Shown here: in pieces, positions 61,860 through 64,000 of the stretch | How positions within the stretch are numbered: the first letter of the stretch is position 1 | How the letters are laid out: the number at the start of each line of letters is the position of its first letter | Assembly: GCA_963693305.1 (NCBI GenBank) | Contig: OY855912.1 | Location: 7,061,001-7,125,000, forward strand | DNA from: Meandrina meandrites | Lineage: Eukaryota > Cnidaria > Anthozoa > Scleractinia > Meandrinidae | Length of the DNA: 64,000 nt | Direction of reading: 5' to 3' | Translations under genes and position numbers: made by a program | The notes under the pieces: model-generated | What the model saw: only the letters and a program-made list of their open reading frames with translations | The model's database searches: none | What the model was told of the DNA's origin: nothing

Positions 61860-64000
61860 CTGCAAAGACGTTTTGACGTTAAGGGGCAATTGCTTATTTA
61901 TTATTGATAATGAGAAATTTAAAGGAGTGACGCAAGAATGAGAAATGACAACCTCTCGACTGTTGTTAAGGATAAAAAGAAGATATAAAATAACCATGGT
62001 CACCACCACTACACTCAGGCGATAATTTTTTTTAACAAAATGGCACCAATGGACAGTAATACTTCCAATGTGGACTACATGTACTTGATACTTCCTTATT
62101 TCTTCGCCTCCATGTTCTATAATTCCTCTGGAGTGTCCTTCATTGCATTCGTTTCACATTTCACTATACGCATTCTTACTTTACGAACAAACAATTGAGG
62201 TGTTAAAGCGTTTTAAGACGCTTCAGTGACTAATAGATGCTCTAAAGCCCAAAGTTCCTTTGGGGGAAGGGTCTAATGGCTTTAATTTTTCGTTGAATTT
62301 TATTCCAGGCTTTAATTCCAAGTATCAAACTTTGAGTCAGATGATTGATTTTACTTGCATTTTGAAGTGTTGTTAAATTTTGGAGAATTAGCCAATGATG
62401 AACGGAAAAGGCGTACTGCAACCACGTATAATGTTGTAAAGACAAACGAAAATATTTAAATTGATTTCTTTGGCGAACTGCTCAAGCTGTAGCCTAGCTT
62501 TTGTTTTTTCACTATGACAGTCTTCGAGATCCACTTGCTAGAGGGAATACTTGACATGATCTCTCTGCAATTTCAAAGTTAATTGGCTGTGCTACCTTAG
62601 AAGGCACTAATGGCTTCATTAACACTTAATTAACTGAGTCAAAAAAAAAAAAATGAGGGGACAGAGAGGGACGCACCCAGTGTAGGCTTTGCAATACATA
62701 GAAGACTATTCCACTTAATTTATTTTTAGACGCTGCCCTGTTTCCCTTGACGTCCGCACACGTCACCCAAGACGTGAGAAATTTGAACAACAAAGGCGGA
62801 CCGCGTGGAGATACGCTTCTTCGATGAAAGCGACTTGTGAAATGGTATTTTTGTAAGAAATTACTCGGAATAGGAGAGAGATTCTACAATTTGGCTGTAG
62901 GAAATATCGACGTTTGGCGAAGAATACGAGTCAACTGACTTGAACACAACAGACGCGAGGGAGGACTACATTTCAATCATGTGGTGCCAGGACAACACGT
63001 CACCAGCAAGGGAGATAATAGAGCTCAAGAGTCAAAACGCTTGGTCTAATTGATGCAGGAAACAATAGCGTTACAAGACAGAGCGTCTCTTTAAAATAAA
63101 ATTTTAGCTTTCTCGAAGCAAAGCTACAACAGCTAGTGTCAGTAATAAAAACATACAGTCGAAAGCGCACATAGATAAATACCGTTATGTCACCCGTGAT
63201 AAGACACAACACACCTTGCAACATTATTAATTTTAAACAGTCGGGCCCGGCGCTGCCGGCGTCGCAAATATAATTATTACCTTATGTTATCATCATCACG
63301 GAAAGTTTCAGACCTTGTCCTTCCAGAGCGAAAATCTTAAGAGGTTACAACATGTCTAGCAAATTGAAACGAGCCAAATCAATTCGCACGGACACAAAAC
63401 ATTTAGCAAATGAAAGGTGTTTATAACCAAGGATGGTTTCGACTAATGAAGATTAAGACCGATTACGACCAACAAACTTGAAAACAATTGCCATTTTTTT
63501 TCAAAATGCGTTGTCCGTGACGTAGCTCCTTTAACACTCGCTAAAGCGAATAACGGAACAGCAAAAAATAAACACCTCCAGTAACCTAACTGACACCTGA
63601 TATGCGTAATTATTATATGGGAAAGTATTCTTCAGGCAAATCCGAGCGCTGTGATTGGTTCTATCTTGGTCGGGATTTTGCCATACGGACCGTTTCCGTG
63701 TTTTCGAAAGCAGGCAAATTCAAAATTTGCAGTTAAAACGAGTGCCATATAATAAACTATTTACTAACCTAGCTTGCTTGAGCCGTACTTGGGAATACTG
63801 GTCCTCCGTCGACCTCATAGTAGCACCTGGGCCACCTGCATGCTTGCGATAGTGAAGGAAAAAATTGTCAAAACTCTTAAAATATATTTTGTTGTTTTTC
63901 TGACAAACCGATCAATCCTTTTGTTAAACAACAACAAAAAACACAACAAAATACTATTTACCTTCAGATAACAAGAAAGAACTTCAGTACCAAAACAACA
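61860..64000. other. Distal upstream region of gene E
   Basis: AT-rich, no gene supported. A possible first coding exon lies on the minus strand at 63769-63818 (ATG, then RSTEDQYSQVRLKQA, then a GTTAGT donor). Its phase does not fit directly to 61771-61859 unless an internal GTACGG donor is used. GTCCGTGACGTAGCTCCTTTAA near 63510-63533 looks like one end of the TTAA MITE family at 57.7 kb. Confidence 0.35.

Overview
The window looks like nuclear DNA of an anthozoan, most likely a scleractinian coral. It is AT-rich, its genes have GT-AG (and two GC-AG) introns, two rhodopsin-type receptor genes have intronless reading frames, and it is dense with tRNA-derived SINEs and short inverted-repeat elements of the kind seen in coral genomes. 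No genus is assigned. Everything below comes from reading the sequence; no database search was run.

Layout. 1-4.2 kb: empty sequence, a decayed Penelope-like retroelement (minus) and a TTAA-bounded MITE. 4.2-5.2 kb: a class A GPCR (plus). 6.1-7.1 kb: a 978-bp non-autonomous DNA transposon with an 8-bp target duplication. 8.3-14.8 kb: a complete 12-exon LCMT1 gene (plus; leucine carboxyl methyltransferase of PP2A), assembled here exon by exon. 16.6-45.9 kb: a family of four paralogous secreted or membrane-anchored proteins, called A, B and C (plus) and D (minus). Each has five exons with the same intron phases and the order signal segment - PAN/apple - short EGF-like - fibrinogen/collagen-C-type half domain - conserved C-terminal domain. 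The architecture resembles coral proteins named 'uncharacterized skeletal organic matrix protein 5-like' (recalled, not searched). 52.1-53.1 kb: a second class A GPCR (plus). 56.1-59.9 kb: gene E (minus), four exons, encoding a secreted protein whose two halves carry strong motifs that I associate with uncharacterised bacterial proteins. 60-64 kb: a partial duplication of the 5' part of gene E and possible upstream exons.

The A-D cluster is the main accessory region. Gene B carries exon 4 three times in tandem, in phase, plus a possible alternative first exon. Gene C has a 2.5-kb near-perfect palindrome in intron 2, and a MITE sits exactly on its stop codon. The upstream region of gene A is split by a 455-bp element. 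The paralogs look mosaic: A and C share an intron-1 insertion, while the last exon pairs B with C and A with D.

LCMT1 is an ordinary housekeeping gene. The two GPCRs show no functional link to their neighbours. At least eight elements bounded by TTAA lie in the window, several of them inside or touching genes.
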